This document shows positions 7,210 to 15,907 of a stretch of 64,000 nt of DNA, one piece after another. Location: positions 1 through 64,000 of the forward strand of contig CAZMGB010000002.1 in NCBI GenBank assembly GCA_964565775.1, in the 5' to 3' direction. Within the stretch, counting starts at the first letter, position 1. Each line of letters begins with the position of its first letter. The notes beneath the pieces are model-generated. The model was not told where the DNA came from. It ran no database searches and worked only from the letters and a program-made list of their open reading frames with translations. A program made the position numbers and the translations under genes. The stretch is from CAZMGB01 sp964565775 (lineage in GTDB: Bacteria > Chloroflexota > Dehalococcoidia > DSTF01 > JALHUB01).

Positions 7210-8001
7210 GTGGTCAGAATCGTCGCCCTCGACCTCGACGGCACGCTGCTCGACAGCGCCGACCGGGTCAGCGAGGCCAACGCCAAAGCCGTGCGGCGGG
7301 CGGTCGAGAAGGGGGTGGCGGTGGTGCTCGCCACCTCCCGCTGGTACTCGCTGGCGAAGAAGACCGCGGGCGAACTGGGGCTCACGGCGCCGCTTATCTG
7401 TCACACGGGGGCCCTCATCCGCGACCCCACCAACGACGACGACCTGCTGCACCTGCGCATGGACCTGGAGGCAGCGCGCGAGGTGGCAGCCTACAGCGAC
7501 GCCTGCCGCTACCGGACGTTCGTGACCGTCGGCGAACTGACCTACATAGGCACGAGCCGCGCCATGAACCCGACCCCCCTGCCGCCGGACGTGCGGCCCG
7601 TCCCGGAGCTCCTCTCGGTGCTCAGCGACGCCCCCACGGCCTTCCTGACCTTCGGCTCCGAGGCCGTCGATGACATGCTGGCGACCTTTGGCGACTGCTA
7701 CGCTGGCGTCCTGAACCTGTGCGAGGGCTACAGCGCGACTTTCCCCCGCTACGTGAGCATCACTCACGCGCAGGCCGACAAGGGCTCCGCCCTGCGCCGG
7801 GTCTGTGAGACGGTGGGCGTCGACCCGCTGGACGCCCTGGCGATCGGGGATGCGCCTCCAGATGCGGCGATGTTCAGGGTCGCCGGCCGCAGCGTCGCCA
7901 TGGGCAACGCGCCGGCTCATGTGCAGGACCTCGCCGACACCGTCGCCCCCGGCAACGATGATGACGGCGTCGCCTGGGCGCTGGAGCGGTTCGTGCTCTA
8001 G
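7210..8001 (+). CDS. HAD-superfamily hydrolase, Cof type
   Basis: A 263-aa HAD phosphatase with motif I VALDLDGTLLDSADRVSEAN at the extreme N-terminus, motif II in VVLATSRW, a type II cap domain, conserved Lys in QADKGSALRR, and motif IV in ALAIGDAPPDAAMF. The final motif ends in a form close to GDxxxD, typical of Cof/YbiV phosphatases that act on sugar phosphates or flavin precursors. Substrate cannot be read from the sequence. The start is GTG at 7210, spaced 4 nt from radC. Confidence 0.88.
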   Translation: MVRIVALDLDGTLLDSADRVSEANAKAVRRAVEKGVAVVLATSRWYSLAKKTAGELGLTAPLICHTGALIRDPTNDDDLLHLRMDLEAAREVAAYSDACRYRTFVTVGELTYIGTSRAMNPTPLPPDVRPVPELLSVLSDAPTAFLTFGSEAVDDMLATFGDCYAGVLNLCEGYSATFPRYVSITHAQADKGSALRRVCETVGVDPLDALAIGDAPPDAAMFRVAGRSVAMGNAPAHVQDLADTVAPGNDDDGVAWALERFVL

Positions 8002-8133
8002 GCGCGCGCCGGCTGGCAGGCTGCGGCAGCCTACCGCACCTAGCGCGGGCCGCGAGCGCCGATATCGTGACGGAGCACTGCGCGCATCGCCAGACGAACG
8101 AGCGGCGGACGCGCGGAGAGCCGGTGGGACGAC

Positions 8134-8574
8134 TCAGCGTGCTGTAACAAGGAGGACTGGTATCTCAGATTGTTTTAGTAGCTGGTCGGCAACGCTTCCG
8201 AACACCAGCTTCTCTAGGTGAGGGCGACATCGTGTTGCCATGGCAATCAGGTCGGCTTCGAACTCTCGCGCCGCCTTCTTGATCTCAGCCACCGGATCAC
8301 CCGAACGGACTTCCGTCCATGTCATGATGCCCGTCTTGTCAAACCGTTTCGACACAGACTGGAGGTACTCTTCAACCTCCGCCGCCTGCGCTACGACTTC
8401 GTTGAGCTTTGTGGCTCTCCCATCGCCTTTTCCTTGCGTCTTGCTCTTTCCCGACGCGATGACGTGGACGAGCTTGACTGCGCAGCCCAGGTTCTTCGCA
8501 GCGTGAATTGCGTGAGGCACCACCATAGCCGAGCGGCGAGTCCCGTCTAGTGGCACAAGCATCCGCGTATACAT
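8134..8574 (-). CDS. Universal stress protein family
   Basis: A 146-aa UspA-type protein starting MYTRMLVPLDGTRRSA. The frame is open further upstream, but the ATG at 8574 has a GGAGG Shine-Dalgarno and gives the normal start. The C-terminal nucleotide loop is partly degenerate. The family motif Gly-x2-Gly-x9-Gly-Ser is seen only as the final FGSVADQLLKQSEIPVLLV; the preceding glycines are replaced (ATRCRPHLEKLV). ATP binding is therefore uncertain. It lies convergent to the HAD gene and divergent from the FlaH-like gene. Confidence 0.82.
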   Translation of the reverse strand: MYTRMLVPLDGTRRSAMVVPHAIHAAKNLGCAVKLVHVIASGKSKTQGKGDGRATKLNEVVAQAAEVEEYLQSVSKRFDKTGIMTWTEVRSGDPVAEIKKAAREFEADLIAMATRCRPHLEKLVFGSVADQLLKQSEIPVLLVTAR

Positions 8575-8891
8575 CCGAGGCCTCCGCTTCTTCCCCGACG
8601 CACCAGACCTAAGAGTGTATCGGCACCGGGAGGGTCCTTCTGTAGAGGAGCCGCCATCACCGTAGGGCGGTTTCGCCCTCGCACTCATGCTTCGCCTCAC
8701 TCGCGCGAATAGTCGAGCGGCTGGACGCCGCGAGGGGCCCAGAGTCGCGGGGAGCACATCCCTGATCGGCGATGCCGTGCCCAAATGTCGGCTTCATGAC
8801 ATGGATGGGGACTAATACATGCTCCTAGTCTGCCGATACACGAGTAAGAAGGTACCTTCACCTTCGCCCGGACGACAGCACACGCGGTAGC
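8575..8891. other. Intergenic gap between usp and the flaH-like gene
   Basis: This 317-nt stretch separates two divergent genes and has no convincing coding frame. It contains one short perfect hairpin (AGGGCG 8664-8669, CGCCCT 8674-8679). The base composition falls toward AT near 8790-8870, where the promoter of the flaH-like gene is expected. I could not define clear -35/-10 boxes. Confidence 0.5.
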
Positions 8892-9602
8892 ATGATCGCC
8901 GACCCAGACGACTCAAACAACGACATCATTTCCACCGGATGCGGGGAGATCGACCGAAAGTTGGGAGGCGGCCTTCCCAGGGCCTCTCTTACCTTGATCG
9001 AGGGGCGCTTCAACGCGGGCAAGAGCCCCCTCTCACTTCAGATCGTGTCCGGGGCCCTGGACGAAGGCCACACAGTAGCTCTCTACACGACCGAACACTC
9101 CATCGGGCACCTCCTGCAGCAGATGGACGAGTTGCACCTTGACGTGCTTCATCACTTCCTGGTTGCGAAGCTGAATATTTGCTCAGTGACCGCCAGCAAC
9201 GCCGATCAGTCTCAGCTCCGTCCGGAGACACTCCTCGCTCACATGGCGCACCTATCAGAGGAGGACGTGATCGTCGTCGATTCGCTCACACCTTTCCTTA
9301 CGGGTCTCTCCGAAGAAGAGGCGCTGTCATTCTTCACTAGCTGCCTGAACTATCGTAATCGCGGCAACACAGTTGTTTTCACCGTCCACTCGCACGTGTT
9401 TGGCGAGCACATGTTTACGCGAATCCGCTCGATCAGCGATGTGTACCTGCGCCTCGACGTGTCGAAGATAGGCAATCAACTGGTCAAGATGTTGGAGATC
9501 GCCCTGCTGCATGATGCCCGGCAAACCAAGGGCAACGTCTTGTCCTTCGTTGTAGAGCCTGGCATTGGGATCAGGATTCTCCCCTTCAGCAGAGTGAGAT
9601 AG
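8892..9602 (+). CDS. FlaH/ArlH-like RecA-fold ATPase
   Basis: A 236-aa RecA/KaiC-type ATPase. The N-terminus (IISTGCGEIDRKLGGGLPRASLTLIEG) is typical of KaiC/FlaH proteins. Walker A is GRFNAGKS at 38-45 and Walker B is DVIVVD at 125-130. Best reading is FlaH (ArlH), the archaellum motor-associated ATP-binding protein, because a FlaI-like ATPase follows 3 nt downstream, the gene pairing seen in archaella. A GvpD- or KaiC-like regulator is the alternative. No clear Shine-Dalgarno precedes the ATG. No archaellin, FlaJ or other archaellum gene is in the window. Confidence 0.8.
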   Translation: MIADPDDSNNDIISTGCGEIDRKLGGGLPRASLTLIEGRFNAGKSPLSLQIVSGALDEGHTVALYTTEHSIGHLLQQMDELHLDVLHHFLVAKLNICSVTASNADQSQLRPETLLAHMAHLSEEDVIVVDSLTPFLTGLSEEEALSFFTSCLNYRNRGNTVVFTVHSHVFGEHMFTRIRSISDVYLRLDVSKIGNQLVKMLEIALLHDARQTKGNVLSFVVEPGIGIRILPFSRVR

Positions 9603-9605
9603 GCG

Positions 9606-11333
9606 ATGTTCCCCTTCCCGCTTGCAGAGGCGGACGATCGCTGTCGCCCGGATGCGCCCGGCTGCTCGCTCTCCACGTTGCTACCTCCGGAGCTGTGGCA
9701 GGCCTGCCAGACGGCGCCCCACCTTCACCGCTACGTCCACTCGCTTCCGATCGGCCAAATAGGAGTGCCTACGTTCTGCAGCGAGGGACTATCCCCAAAA
9801 CAGCGGGACTCGGGAGACCACAATCTGATCTACGCCCTGGGAGATGGGCTTTTTGTTCACGTCTTCGCAGACGAGGAAGACGCTCGCAGCTCCTACATCC
9901 TCCTCGACCCGACCTTTGGGTGCAATGTAACCGCTCTATTGGAACAGGTGGGAAGACGCCTGGTCGACTTGGCCGAGCGTTTGGCACGGCTGAAGTCGGC
10001 CGACGAGCGGGCAGCTCTTCTCGAAGAAGAAGTAGAACGCCTGTGCGCGCCTGCTCATGCAGCGCAGCCGGCCTCAGCAAATCGGCGCAGACGGAACTGG
10101 CTTCCTTTTGCGTCGACAGACGAGAAGATCCCCGTCACACAGGACGAGCTGACGGCTTTGAAGTATGTGACTGTCAGGGACAGAATTCGTGTCGGCATCC
10201 TTGAGCCATACTTGCGCGACCCCTACATCGAGGACATCGGTTGCAGCGGCATCGGGCCTCTATTCATTGAGCACCGCGTCTTCGGCCCCCTGAAGACAGC
10301 ATTCGAGTTTGCTGAACCGGAGGAATTGGACGAGTATGCGCTGCGGCTGGCAGCGCAAGTAAACAAGCCGGTTACACACAGCAACCCGATCTGTGATGCC
10401 ACGCTGCCGGATGATTCCCGTATCAATATCGTATACGGGGGCGCTGTCTCCCGCCGTGGAAGCAACTTCAGCGTCAGGAAATTCACACGCGTCCCGCTTA
10501 GCATCCTAGACTTGGTAGCCGGTGGCACCGCGGACTATCGTCTGGCCGCGTACCTCTCCATGGTGGTCGGGGAAGGGCTGAATCTCCTCATCTGCGGCGA
10601 ATCAGCCTCTGGGAAGACTACCATTGCTAATGCCATCAGTGCGTTCATCCCCGGCGCTGCGAAGGTAGTCACCCTGGAGGACACCCCAGAGATCCAACTG
10701 CCGCATGCCAATTGGACACGGGAGCTCGTCCGGGACGTTCGCCGCGGGTCGAGCGGCGCTAACATAACGATGCTCGATCTCTTGAAGGCCGCCCTTCGGC
10801 AGCGACCGAACGTGATCTTGATAGGCGAGATTCGCGGCGAAGAAGCGAATATCGCCTTCCAGGCAATGCAGACTGGCCATCAGATCATCGCGACCTTCCA
10901 CGCGTCGACTGTTGAGAAAGTGATTCAGCGGCTGACAGGTATTCCGATCAACGTGCCGCGACTCAATGTTGACAATCTCAATGTTGTCATTTTCGTGAGC
11001 ACCGTACGGCTCCCAAGCGGTAGATCCGGACGACGCATTACGCACGTCGCTGAGATCGCCGGCTACGATGCGAGCGACGACGCTTTCGATTTCGCCCATG
11101 CTTTCCGCTGGGACGCACGGAACGACCAACATCAGTTTGCCGGACACATGAATAGCTACATCCTTGAGGAGAAGATCAGCCCTCGCCTCGGACTCTCCGG
11201 GAACAGAAGGGAGATCTATGAAGAGCTAGACCGGAGAGCCACAACCCTGGAGAAGATCCACAAGTCGGGAGTGACTGACTTCTACAAGTTGCATAAGTTC
11301 CTTGAGTCAGATGACTCACCGTTGCGCATCTGA
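9606..11333 (+). CDS. FlaI/ArlI-like secretion ATPase
   Basis: A 575-aa type II/IV secretion ATPase. An N-terminal region of about 170 residues has no clear motif. It leads into the N-domain with EPYLRDPYIEDIGCSGIGPLFIEH, resembling archaeal FlaI. Walker A is GESASGKT at 331-338, the Asp box follows in VVTLEDTPEIQLPHANW, Walker B is VILIGE at 403-408, and the His box is ATFHAST. It is predicted to power assembly or rotation of an archaellum/pilus-like filament, with FlaH as partner. The partner platform protein FlaJ would be expected next but is absent, so the pair is orphaned here. Confidence 0.86.
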   Translation: MFPFPLAEADDRCRPDAPGCSLSTLLPPELWQACQTAPHLHRYVHSLPIGQIGVPTFCSEGLSPKQRDSGDHNLIYALGDGLFVHVFADEEDARSSYILLDPTFGCNVTALLEQVGRRLVDLAERLARLKSADERAALLEEEVERLCAPAHAAQPASANRRRRNWLPFASTDEKIPVTQDELTALKYVTVRDRIRVGILEPYLRDPYIEDIGCSGIGPLFIEHRVFGPLKTAFEFAEPEELDEYALRLAAQVNKPVTHSNPICDATLPDDSRINIVYGGAVSRRGSNFSVRKFTRVPLSILDLVAGGTADYRLAAYLSMVVGEGLNLLICGESASGKTTIANAISAFIPGAAKVVTLEDTPEIQLPHANWTRELVRDVRRGSSGANITMLDLLKAALRQRPNVILIGEIRGEEANIAFQAMQTGHQIIATFHASTVEKVIQRLTGIPINVPRLNVDNLNVVIFVSTVRLPSGRSGRRITHVAEIAGYDASDDAFDFAHAFRWDARNDQHQFAGHMNSYILEEKISPRLGLSGNRREIYEELDRRATTLEKIHKSGVTDFYKLHKFLESDDSPLRI

Positions 11334-11373
11334 GGGCATGCCGATAAGGAAGGGTATGCTGCCTGCCCTTTTT
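11333..11373 (+). terminator. Candidate terminator after the flaI-like gene
   Basis: AGGGCA (11333-11338) can pair with TGCCCT (11364-11369), with further internal pairing between GCATGCC and GGTATGC, followed by a T run at 11369-11373. The loop is long, so this is a moderate candidate only. Confidence 0.4.
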
Positions 11374-11469
11374 CGCCTGCGCTCCCGCCCGTAGAGACCG
11401 GCCTATCGCCAGGTCAGACAGTCGTGGGACTGGGGGAAGAACTTCCGATTCGGAACGTAGTAGGCGGGA

Positions 11470-12141
11470 CTACATTTCGCGGACGTGGATGGCGGCAGCG
11501 GTGGGCATGCCCAGCGTCACGCGCATCCCATTCAGCTCGACGGTGATAGTGGCGTTGTAGGGGGCCACCTCCACCACCTTCAGGCATGCCCCGGGAACCA
11601 GGCCGTTGCGCTCCAGGTACTCGAGGAGCTGGATGTCCTCCTCCGCGTCCTCGCTCACGTTCTCGATGACCACTTCCGCACCCTCGGCCACCCCGTCGAG
11701 CGTCGGGGCGACCGGCGGCGGGCCCTTCCCCACACCAGGGATGGGATTGCCGTGGGGACAGGTGGTGGGGTGGCCGAGAACGGCCAAGATCTGCTCCTCC
11801 ACACGGGGGGAGATGGCGTGCTCGATGCGGTGTGCCTCGTCGTGTGACTCATGCCACTGGAGGCCAAGAAGGTCGGTGAGGAGCCGCTCAGTGAGGCGGT
11901 GCCTCCGGATGATAGACTCGGCCGCCTCCCAGCCGCTCTCCGACAGGACGATCTCCTTCCGCTCCTTCAGCTCGACCAGGCCGTCGCGCTGCATGCGCTG
12001 GAGGGTGGCCCAGACAGTGGGCGCGGCCACACCCAGCTTCTCGGCGAGGCGGGCGGCGATCACCGTCTTGCCATCGCGCACCATGTTGTAGATGACCTGG
12101 AGATAGTCCTCCACCGTGGCGGTGGGCTTAGAGCCTATCAT
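11470..12141 (-). CDS. DtxR/MntR-family metal-dependent regulator
   Basis: A 223-aa regulator from ATG 12141, which has GGAGG upstream; a GTG five codons earlier is also possible. The N-terminal winged helix (TATVEDYLQVIYNMV...VIAARLAEKLGVAAPTVWATLQRMQRDGLVEL) is followed by the dimerisation/metal domain (RHRLTERLLTDLLGLQWHESHDEAHRIEHAISPRVEEQI) and a C-terminal FeoA/SH3-like domain. It probably senses Mn, Fe or another divalent metal and represses transport genes. No transporter is adjacent. Its neighbour upstream is the larB-larC pair, so a link to nickel is possible but unproven. Confidence 0.88.
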   Translation of the reverse strand: MIGSKPTATVEDYLQVIYNMVRDGKTVIAARLAEKLGVAAPTVWATLQRMQRDGLVELKERKEIVLSESGWEAAESIIRRHRLTERLLTDLLGLQWHESHDEAHRIEHAISPRVEEQILAVLGHPTTCPHGNPIPGVGKGPPPVAPTLDGVAEGAEVVIENVSEDAEEDIQLLEYLERNGLVPGACLKVVEVAPYNATITVELNGMRVTLGMPTAAAIHVREM

Positions 12142-12344
12142 CGACACGGCCTCCACTCACACGTCCGACGCCGCGGCATGAGGCGCGCCCTCGGACCCAC
12201 GCTACACCTCGTCTCACCCATGACCGCTCCCCAATGATGCCAGATCGAAGGCCGACATTCGGCGCACTCCCGAGATCATTTTCCAACATTTCCGGCAGGT
12301 CGTACAGGCCCTCGCTCTCATCGTCCGCGCACTGCACGGAGGGG

Positions 12345-13550
12345 TCAGACCGCGTCCTCCTCGCCAGTCGCGGACAGATGCTCCAGGGCCTCTCGCGCCA
12401 CGAGCCGGTAGACCTCCTCCAGGGATAGCCCCGTCTTGCGGGCCAGACGGCGGCAGTCCTCGTACTCCGGTGACACGCGGGGCGGCTCGTCCTCTAGCCG
12501 CTTCACCTTCACCGCCGCCGGCCCGAGACTCGACTCGAAGGTCACGTTTTCCCGTCGCGCCTCGTGCCGTCGCACCTCGCTCACCCGCACGCCGAGGGTC
12601 GACGTCTCCCGCAGCAGAAGGCGCACGACGGCGTCCTCACGCTCCCTCGGGCAGAGGACCGAGAGCAGCGTGCCGGGGCGGTTCTTCTTCATCTGAATGG
12701 GCACGAACCAGACGTCGGCGGCGCCGGCGCGGAACAGCCGCTCCTGTACGTAGGGAAAGAGCTCCGGGTTCATGTCGTCGATGTTCGTCTCGAGAAGCAG
12801 CATGGCAGCGCGGCCCGCGGCCAGCTTCTCGCCGAGCCAGAGGCGCAGCACGTTGGGACGCCCGGCGGGGTCCCGGTGGCCGGCGCCGTAGCCCACGCGG
12901 GAGACACGCATCGCCGGCCTCTCGAACCGGGCCAGCGACGTGACGATGGCGGCGCCGGTGGGCGTGACCAGCTCCACGTCCTCGCCCGCGGCCTCGGCCA
13001 GAGGAGCGCCGGCCCGCGCCAGGAGCTCCAGGGCGGCAGGTGCGGGCACCGGCAGGAGGCCGTGGCTGCCCTTGACGGTCCCTCCGCCGGAGGGCAGCGC
13101 CGAGCAATAGAGCTCGTCAACGCCCAGGAGGCGCAGGCCCGCCACTGTACCCATCACATCGACGAGGGCGTCGACGGCGCCGACCTCGTGGAAATCGACT
13201 GTCTGCGGCGTCGCGCCATGAACGTGAGCCTCGGCCTCGGCCAGACGGCGGAAGATCAGCGATCCCTTCTTCTTGTCGGCGGCCGTCAGCCGGCTCGCCT
13301 TGAGCAGGGCGAGGATATCGTTGAGGCGACGGTGGGGCTGGGCCGCGGACTGATCGAGGGCAACGTCGGCCTTGGTGGCGGCCAGCCCCGCCCGCCGGGC
13401 CTTGTTCGCCCGCAGCTCGTAGCCGCCGATGTCCAGCTTGGTGAGCTCCGCCTGAAGGGCATCCAGCGGCACGCCGGCGTCGAGAAGCGCACCCAGCAGC
13501 ATGTCGCCGCTGACGCCGGAAAAGCAGTCCAGGTAGGCGATGTGGGTCAT
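12345..13550 (-). CDS. larC: Nickel-pincer cofactor biosynthesis protein LarC
   Basis: A 401-aa LarC homologue, the CTP-dependent nickel insertase that completes the nickel-pincer nucleotide cofactor. It starts IAYLDCFSGVSGDMLLGALLDAG, the LarC signature, and contains HVHGATPQTVDFHEVGAVDALVD and SGGGTVKGSHGLLPVPAPA. The C-terminal domain includes LETNIDDMNPELFPYVQERLF and QMKKNRPGTLLSVLC. It is in one piece, with no frameshift between the LarC1 and LarC2 parts as in some lactobacilli. It lies 63 nt downstream of larB; larE and larA are not in the window. Confidence 0.93.
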   Translation of the reverse strand: MTHIAYLDCFSGVSGDMLLGALLDAGVPLDALQAELTKLDIGGYELRANKARRAGLAATKADVALDQSAAQPHRRLNDILALLKASRLTAADKKKGSLIFRRLAEAEAHVHGATPQTVDFHEVGAVDALVDVMGTVAGLRLLGVDELYCSALPSGGGTVKGSHGLLPVPAPAALELLARAGAPLAEAAGEDVELVTPTGAAIVTSLARFERPAMRVSRVGYGAGHRDPAGRPNVLRLWLGEKLAAGRAAMLLLETNIDDMNPELFPYVQERLFRAGAADVWFVPIQMKKNRPGTLLSVLCPREREDAVVRLLLRETSTLGVRVSEVRRHEARRENVTFESSLGPAAVKVKRLEDEPPRVSPEYEDCRRLARKTGLSLEEVYRLVAREALEHLSATGEEDAV

Positions 13551-13613
13551 CTCAGGCGTCCCAACAGGACCGCCGCCGCCGTTCGCGCCGATCCGCTGGT
13601 CACCACAGGGGGT

Positions 13614-14420
13614 TCAGTCCTCTCGCTTCGAGAGGGCCAGCCGGTTGATCACGGCGGCCAGGTAGCCGGCGCCGTAGCCGTTGTCGATGTTGACCACTGC
13701 CACGCCGGCGGCGCAACTATTGAGCATCGCGAGGAGCGGCGCTATGCCCTGGAAGCTGGCTCCGTAACCCACCGACGTCGGTACAGCGATGACCGGCACC
13801 GCCACCAGACCGGCCACCACGCTGGGCAGCGCCCCTTCCATGCCCGCGACGACGACGAGGGCCCGCGCTTCACGTATCTGGGGCAGATGGTCGAGGAGGC
13901 GGTGGATGCCAGCCACCCCCACGTCGTAGACGCGCTCCACGCGGTTGCCCATGAGCTCCGCCGTCACCGCCGCCTCCTCGGCGACGGGGAGGTCGGCCGT
14001 GCCGCCGCAGAGAACGCTGACGCCGGACTCCCGCGGCAGCGGCCGCCGGTCCAGCGTCACCGCCCGCGCCGTCGGATGGTGGACAGCGTCCGGCAACTTC
14101 TCGCGTATCGCTTCGAAGCAGGGCGGATCGACGCGGGTCACCAGGAGCCGGTCGCAGCGTTCGGCAATACGGCAGGCGATGACCACGACCTGGTCGACGC
14201 TCTTGCCCTCACCGAGCACGACCTCGGGCAGAGAGTCGCGCAGGGCCCGGTGGTGGTCCAGCTTGGCGAAGCCCAGGTTCTCGTAGGGCAGGAGGCGCAG
14301 CTCCTCCAACGCCGCCTCGATGCCAGTCGCGCCGGCGGCCACCGATTCCAGCAGGTCACGCAGCCTCTCCGAGTCTATTTCGTCAGCCTCCAGGATCAAA
14401 GTCGGGTGCAAGTGCGCCAT
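13614..14420 (-). CDS. larB: Nickel-pincer cofactor biosynthesis protein LarB
   Basis: A 268-aa protein with a C-terminal PurE-like (AIR carboxylase) domain. LarB carboxylates and hydrolyses nicotinic acid adenine dinucleotide in the first step of nickel-pincer synthesis. Motifs include LPYENLGFAKLDHHRALR, EVVLGEGKSVDQVV, VLCGGTADLPVAEEAAVTAEL, VVAGMEGALPSVVAGL and IAVPTSVGYGASFQG. The start is set at ATG 14420, because the upstream extension of the frame does not resemble LarB and overlaps the divergent promoter region. Confidence 0.93.
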   Translation of the reverse strand: MAHLHPTLILEADEIDSERLRDLLESVAAGATGIEAALEELRLLPYENLGFAKLDHHRALRDSLPEVVLGEGKSVDQVVVIACRIAERCDRLLVTRVDPPCFEAIREKLPDAVHHPTARAVTLDRRPLPRESGVSVLCGGTADLPVAEEAAVTAELMGNRVERVYDVGVAGIHRLLDHLPQIREARALVVVAGMEGALPSVVAGLVAVPVIAVPTSVGYGASFQGIAPLLAMLNSCAAGVAVVNIDNGYGAGYLAAVINRLALSKRED

Positions 14421-14486
14421 GAGTATAGCATCGAGCGCCGCGGCCGGGCAAAGGGCGGCAGGCAGCGCGAGCACGGGCCGTCTCTT

Positions 14487-14515
14487 TTGTCGGGCACCGA
14501 TGGCTGTGCTACACT
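14487..14515 (+). promoter_or_regulatory. Predicted sigma-70 promoter for cvpA
   Basis: TTGTCG at 14487-14492, 17-bp spacer, TACACT at 14510-14515. It reads toward cvpA with a leader of about 140 nt. It lies in the divergent larB-cvpA gap. Confidence 0.5.
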
Positions 14516-14662
14516 GAGCCACAGCCGAATATTCTATCGAGAGGGACTTGCCTTGCCCCGCCACGCGCACAGAAGCGTCCCTGTCGACCGCATGTTGCCG
14601 CCCCGACGCGGCGCTACTCCCCTGCCCAACACCGGAACGCCCCTAGAGGTGCGAATGACGCC

Positions 14663-15157
14663 ATGAACTGGGTGGATGGGGTCATCGTCGCCACGATCGC
14701 CTGGTTCACCTTCAGCGCCTTCCAGGCGGGGCTAATACGCGAGGTGGTGACGGTAGTCAGCGTGCTCCTCGGCATCGTCCTGGCCGGTCTCTTCTACACC
14801 GACCTGGCCCAGGACATCAGCGTGGCCGTGGACAGCGATAGGGCCGCCAAGACAATCGCCTTCCTCGCCATCTTCGCGGCGACGGCCCTGGCCGGCCAGC
14901 TAGCCGCGATGCTCCTGAAGGAAACGGCCTCACTCCTTATGTTAGGCCTCTTCGATCAGATAGCGGGCGCCATCTTCGGCTTCGCGAAGGCGGTCCTCCT
15001 GCTGGAGATCCTCCTCATCGTCTTCGTGACCTACCCCTCGCTCGGGCTGAAGGAGGCCATCGACGGCTCCAGCTTCGCTCCGATCTTCCTCGACGGAGTG
15101 CCGTTTCTCCTGCGGATCCTGCCTTCGGAGTTCAAGGCAGCGGTCGACGCGTTCTGA
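14663..15157 (+). CDS. CvpA family membrane protein
   Basis: A 164-aa integral membrane protein with four predicted helices. The start MNWVDGVIVATIAWFTFSAFQAGLIREVV and the following hydrophobic blocks are characteristic of the CvpA family (colicin V production accessory protein). Its molecular role is not settled. It is transcribed alone, between larB and an HNH gene. Confidence 0.85.
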   Translation: MNWVDGVIVATIAWFTFSAFQAGLIREVVTVVSVLLGIVLAGLFYTDLAQDISVAVDSDRAAKTIAFLAIFAATALAGQLAAMLLKETASLLMLGLFDQIAGAIFGFAKAVLLLEILLIVFVTYPSLGLKEAIDGSSFAPIFLDGVPFLLRILPSEFKAAVDAF

Positions 15158-15241
15158 CGCACCGCCCATGCTTCCGGCCCGGCCGTTGCCCAGGGAAGGC
15201 CTTTTTGCTATTATGGCTAGCAAGTCGCGCCGGAATCGGAA

Positions 15242-15769
15242 ATGGGTAACTCAGCCGTACTAGTCCTGAATCAAAACTACGAGCCCCTCAACGTCTGCAA
15301 CGCCCGGCGCGCTTTCGTCCTGCTTGACCGGGGCAAGGCGGAGGTGCTGGAGCACGGCGATGGGGCTCTCCGCAGTCCCACCTTCATCTTCCGACTGCCG
15401 TCCGTCATCCGCCTCATCTACATGATCAAGCGGCCGCGACCGCAAATGCGCCTCAGTCGCAAGGAGATCTTCCACCGCGACCGCTATACCTGCCAGTACT
15501 GCGGCAAGCAGACGCACGACCTGACCCTGGACCACGTGGTGCCCCGGCACCTGGGGGGAAGCCACGACTGGGAGAACCTGGCCTCGGCCTGCAGGGTCTG
15601 CAACCATCGCAAGGCGGGGAAGACGCCCCAGCAAGCGCGCATGACGCTCGTCCGGCAGCCGTCCCGGCCCCACATCACCAGCTTCTACCTCTTCTACCAC
15701 TACCTGGAGTATCAGATCGGCTGGCGAAAGTTCATTCCCGGCTGGGAGCGCGCCGACGGGTTCTCATAG
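15242..15769 (+). CDS. HNH endonuclease family protein
   Basis: A 175-aa HNH nuclease. The N-terminal part (AVLVLNQNYEPLNVCNARRAFVLLDRGKAEV) is the conserved module found in stand-alone chromosomal HNH proteins of actinobacteria and Chloroflexota. The catalytic core has CQYCGK zinc ligands, LDHVVPRHLGG and ENLASACRVCNHRKAGKTP (second CxxC and HNH residues). Such proteins are widespread housekeeping-type genes of unknown target. A terminator hairpin follows at 15795. Confidence 0.9.
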   Translation: MGNSAVLVLNQNYEPLNVCNARRAFVLLDRGKAEVLEHGDGALRSPTFIFRLPSVIRLIYMIKRPRPQMRLSRKEIFHRDRYTCQYCGKQTHDLTLDHVVPRHLGGSHDWENLASACRVCNHRKAGKTPQQARMTLVRQPSRPHITSFYLFYHYLEYQIGWRKFIPGWERADGFS

Positions 15770-15794
15770 GCGCTTTCTTATTTGACGCATCGAC

Positions 15795-15819
15795 GGGATC
15801 CGGAGGATCCCCTTTCTTT
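15795..15819 (+). terminator. Intrinsic terminator after the HNH gene
   Basis: GGGATCC (15795-15801), short loop, GGATCCC (15805-15811), then CTTTCTTT. It is a 7-bp perfect stem with a T-rich tail, 25 nt after the HNH stop. Confidence 0.65.
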
Positions 15820-15907
15820 GCTCGGCGAGCCGCGTTCTTATCCCTCGGTACGGTGCTAGAATCTGGTCGGCAGCGAAAGGAATAGCTGCCAGAGGGGAGG
15901 ACAAGAA

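Noticed and set aside
12128..12337. A 69-codon minus-strand frame between larC and dtxR
   Set aside because: It overlaps the dtxR start in another frame, has no good Shine-Dalgarno at its GTG and no recognisable composition or motif.
12564..14666. A 700-codon open frame on the plus strand over larC and larB
   Set aside because: It is the antisense frame of two well-recognised genes; its sequence is low-complexity Gly/Arg/His-rich with no motif. High GC makes such frames common.
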